Of a stretch of DNA of 6,831 nucleotides, positions 5,542 through 6,831 are shown one piece after another. The first letter of the stretch is position 1. The number at the start of each line of letters is the position of its first letter. The position numbers and the translations under genes were made by a program. Below the pieces are notes generated by a model that was given only the letters and a program-made list of their open reading frames with translations, was not told where the DNA came from and ran no database searches. The DNA comes from Ruminococcaceae bacterium UBA7101 (lineage in GTDB: Bacteria > Bacillota > Clostridia > Oscillospirales > Acutalibacteraceae): positions 1 to 6,831 of the forward strand of contig DKYL01000026.1 of NCBI GenBank assembly GCA_002493325.1, given 5' to 3'.

Positions 5542-6075
5542 TTATTTGTCGGATTGGAGGTGGTCTTTGAAAGCGTCAACAAGAGCGTCGCTAAGTTCCT
5601 GCGAGGGAACTTTCGCCCAAAGCTGCGTGGTGTCATATTTCGGGTAGTAATAACGCCATCGGTCATATTCTTCTCTGCTGATTTCCTCGGAAGATAACTT
5701 GTCCGCCTGTTCTTTCCAAGCACAGAGCATTTTCAGTAGCTCGGCGGCGTCCTTGCCTTTGTCCTTGTTGACTTTTAAGCAGACCTCTCCGTCTGCTTCG
5801 CTGACGGTCAGACCGTAAATATCTTCAAGGGTAAATAAGGTGTGCATAAGTCCGATGTAGCTGTCAATGTCGGGAACAGAGAGAGCCTGTGGGGAAACAT
5901 CAAGCACCTGCGCCAATGCCGCCGTTAAGTCTGCTTTCGGTGTGCGTGTGCCTGTTTCGTACTGAGCCAAACGCACATCAGCGGACTTTTCGGGAAAACC
6001 GACAGCCGTACCGAGATATTTCTGCGTCATACCACGCAGAAGCCTAAAAAAATGTATTCTTTCGCCAATAGCCAT
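5542..6075 (-). CDS. XRE-family helix-turn-helix repressor of the element
   Basis: A 177-residue regulator. Residues 3-65 are an XRE/Cro-CI helix-turn-helix: IGERIHFFRLLRGMTQKYLG, an insertion-like FPEKSADVRLAQYETGTRTPK, then DLTAALAQVLDVSPQAL. The remaining about 110 residues form a helical, charged domain of unknown role ending in WAKVPSQELSDALVDAFKDH. Very similar proteins accompany conjugative and mobilisable elements in gut Firmicutes (from memory, not a search). ATG 6075 has AAGGAG nine bases upstream and its own promoter. It is transcribed away from xis-int across a control region with two matching operators, the arrangement of a phage-like or Tn916-like repressor. It most likely represses the xis-int promoter to keep the element integrated; the relieving signal is unknown. 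Codon use is visibly richer in G+C than guaA and the genes to its left, which supports horizontal transfer. Confidence 0.85.
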   Translation of the reverse strand: MAIGERIHFFRLLRGMTQKYLGTAVGFPEKSADVRLAQYETGTRTPKADLTAALAQVLDVSPQALSVPDIDSYIGLMHTLFTLEDIYGLTVSEADGEVCLKVNKDKGKDAAELLKMLCAWKEQADKLSSEEISREEYDRWRYYYPKYDTTQLWAKVPSQELSDALVDAFKDHLQSDK

Positions 6076-6109
6076 AGTGTTTCACTCCTTGCCTTATGTA
6101 TCTGCAAGT

Positions 6110-6139
6110 AGTATAGCATATAAGTTTAGGAATTGTCAA
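6110..6139 (-). promoter_or_regulatory. Promoter of the XRE repressor gene
   Basis: On the minus strand TTGACA (6139-6134), 18 bases, TATACT (6115-6110), with TGC just before the -10 (extended -10). The start is expected near 6103, about 28 bases before ATG 6075. Neither of the two palindromic operators overlaps it, so the repressor may be made constitutively. Confidence 0.75.
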
Positions 6140-6182
6140 GAGAAAATGAAACAAAAAAGTTTAATATTTTCTTGAAAGCCAC

Positions 6183-6211
6183 TTGACAAAAGCAAATATG
6201 CTTAGTATAAT
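6183..6211 (+). promoter_or_regulatory. Consensus promoter driving xis-int
   Basis: TTGACA (6183-6188), 17 bases, TATAAT (6206-6211): a perfect consensus promoter. Its spacer is filled by the first operator copy and its start (about 6218) lies next to the second copy. It points to xis and int with a leader of about 177 bases. Confidence 0.85.
6190..6205. promoter_or_regulatory. Operator copy 1 between -35 and -10 of the xis-int promoter
   Basis: AAGC-AAATAT-GCTT with flanks TAG, an inverted repeat sitting exactly in the 17-base promoter spacer. It shares AAGCAAATNNGCTTA with copy 2, 33 bp away centre to centre, about three helical turns. It is the likely binding site of the divergent XRE repressor, where binding would exclude RNA polymerase. 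Confidence 0.65.
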
Positions 6212-6219
6212 TAAAGGGC

Positions 6220-6239
6220 ATTAAGCAAATGCGCTTAAT
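6220..6239. promoter_or_regulatory. Operator copy 2 at the xis-int start site
   Basis: ATTAAGC-AAATGC-GCTTAAT, perfect 7-bp arms around a 6-base centre, immediately downstream of the predicted start. It is the more symmetric of the two copies. Equal spacing to copy 1 on the same DNA face suggests cooperative binding by two dimers; this is inferred. Confidence 0.7.
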
Positions 6240-6394
6240 AAATGCAACTGAATGACCGTCTGAATGGGATATGTCTTTGCAAGGACTTTCCGAAAAGGAA
6301 ACGAGCGAAGCAACGCCGCTGAAATGGGGCAGGCACAGAAAAACGACATTCGGGTAAAACGGCAACTTGAAAATTTAATGAAAGGACTGATGAT
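6240..6394 (+). other. Untranslated leader of xis-int, with possible short leader ORFs
   Basis: The transcript from the 6183-6211 promoter has about 177 bases before xis, long for a simple leader. It contains a small hairpin, TTTCC (6287-6291) with GGAAA (6297-6301). Two short ORFs are open: 6242-6322 (26 codons, very basic end) and 6271-6357 (28 codons, ending in GRHRKTTFG). Neither has a properly spaced ribosome binding site, so I do not call them genes. No clear terminator with a T-run is visible. Confidence 0.4.
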
Positions 6395-6583
6395 ATGGAA
6401 AACAAATTCATTCGTGCCGATGATGTGGCACAGGAACTAAGCGTATCAAAGCCCTATGCCTATAAGCTCATCAGAAAGCTGAACGAGGAACTGAAAGCAC
6501 AGGGATTTATTACGATTGCAGGGCGTGTAAACCGCCAGTATTTTTATGAAAGGCTCTACGGAGCAGGAAAGGAGAGTAAATAA
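6395..6583 (+). CDS. xis: Small helix-turn-helix protein, probable excisionase
   Basis: A 62-residue basic protein. IRADDVAQELSVSKPYAYKLIRKLNEEL (about 6-33) is a winged-helix/MerR-like DNA-binding fold, in which SKPYAYKLIRKLN is the recognition helix. The ITIAGRVNRQYFYERLYG tail forms the wing and final helix. Proteins of this size and pattern commonly sit directly before tyrosine integrases in Firmicute integrative elements and act as recombination directionality factors, bending the ends to favour excision. AAAGGA lies eight bases before ATG 6395, and the stop overlaps the integrase start (TAATG), so both are made from one transcript. A purely transcriptional role cannot be excluded from sequence. 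Confidence 0.8.
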   Translation: MENKFIRADDVAQELSVSKPYAYKLIRKLNEELKAQGFITIAGRVNRQYFYERLYGAGKESK

Positions 6584-6831
6584 TGCCAGTATTCAAAAAT
6601 GAGGACAACGGCACTTGGTATGTAATGGCGAGATATGTGAACTGGAAAGGCGAACGCAAGCAGAAATGCAAGCGGGGTTTCGCCACAAAGAAAGAAGCGC
6701 AGGAATGGGAGCGAATGTTTCAGTTACAAAACTCGTCTGACCTTGATATGAGTTTTGAAGCCTTTACGGAACTGTATATTAACGATGTGAAAAACCGTCT
6801 GAAGGAAAATACTTGGCTGACAAAGGAGCAT
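6583..6831 (+). CDS. int: Tyrosine-type integrase, N-terminal part
   Basis: The first 83 codons, open to the right edge. MPVFKNEDNGTWYVMARY followed by a basic KGERKQKCKRGFATKKEAQEWE forms the three-stranded AP2-like arm-DNA-binding domain (about 1-48). From about 57, SFEAFTELYINDVKNRLKENT begins the helical SAM-like core-binding domain. The catalytic domain with the RHRHY residues lies outside, so activity cannot be judged. AAAGGAG lies eight bases before the ATG, which overlaps the xis stop by one base. Strand, coupling and neighbours fit an integrative element whose integration target is the 3' end of guaA. Whether the element's bulk lies to the right, or the far end comes straight after int, is not visible. 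Confidence 0.93.
   Translation, partial: MPVFKNEDNGTWYVMARYVNWKGERKQKCKRGFATKKEAQEWERMFQLQNSSDLDMSFEAFTELYINDVKNRLKENTWLTKEH

Larger units (their letters stand above)
5290..6831. mobile_element. End of an integrative element inserted at the 3' end of guaA (partial)
   Basis: From the guaA stop codon onward the window holds only mobile-element functions: repeats suited to integrase arm sites, an XRE repressor, a divergent control region, an Xis-like gene and a tyrosine integrase. Composition changes too: by hand count 5881-5940 has 35 G/C of 60, against 19 of 60 at 2221-2280 in the left part. The 3' end of guaA is a known integration hotspot for genomic islands, and insertion there restores the gene's end, as seen here. 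The left boundary is inferred. The other junction is outside the window, so neither core sequence nor element size can be determined. Between guaA and the hairpin (5290-5484) there is no gene. An imperfect inverted repeat, AAAAAGCCT (5302-5310) against AGGCCTTTT (5341-5349), also lies here. Confidence 0.75.

Noticed and set aside
6126..6365. 79-codon minus-strand ORF in the XRE/xis control region
   Set aside because: It runs across the promoter and both operators, lacks a ribosome binding site and has no recognisable protein features.
1..6831. CRISPR array, tRNA or rRNA genes
   Set aside because: No regularly spaced repeat-spacer pattern and no cloverleaf or rRNA-like sequence was seen on either strand by eye.

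Overview
The window looks like a low-GC Firmicute chromosome, most likely a gut clostridium of the Ruminococcaceae/Oscillospiraceae kind. This rests on strong AGGAGG-type ribosome binding sites, near-consensus sigma-A promoters, A+T-rich codon use in the left two thirds, and mobile-element proteins of a type common in gut Firmicutes. No rRNA or tRNA is present, so the taxonomy is inference.

Left region (1-2904, minus strand): a catabolic operon reads leftward as a TetR-family regulator, a DUF5054/GH38-like enzyme, and the start of a GH2 glycosidase that runs off the window. The genes overlap or abut (TGATG, then TGA-A-ATG), so they are probably translationally coupled. The operon promoter (TTGACA-N17-TATAAT) is accompanied by two palindromic operators that share an 11-bp half-site. 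A second perfect consensus promoter faces it on the plus strand. That promoter now leads only into a short ORF that looks like the tail of a lost gene, possibly a GPH/MFS sugar transporter.

Middle region (3136-5289): a bidirectional terminator separates the remnant from a convergent, unrecognised membrane protein with an acidic tail carrying D-x-[DN]-G-[NE] repeats. Divergent from it is a GMP synthase that has only the ATP-pyrophosphatase and dimerisation parts and lacks the glutamine amidotransferase domain.

Right region (5290-6831): directly after the guaA stop codon the sequence becomes G+C-richer and carries one end of an integrative element. It holds short repeats that may be integrase arm sites, a hairpin, a leftward XRE repressor, a divergent control region with two matching operators over a perfect promoter, a small Xis-like protein, and the first 83 codons of a tyrosine integrase. 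The layout resembles a lysogeny-type switch: the XRE protein would repress the promoter that drives xis-int. No conjugation genes lie between guaA and the integrase, so the element is either very small, decayed on this side, or extends to the right beyond the window.
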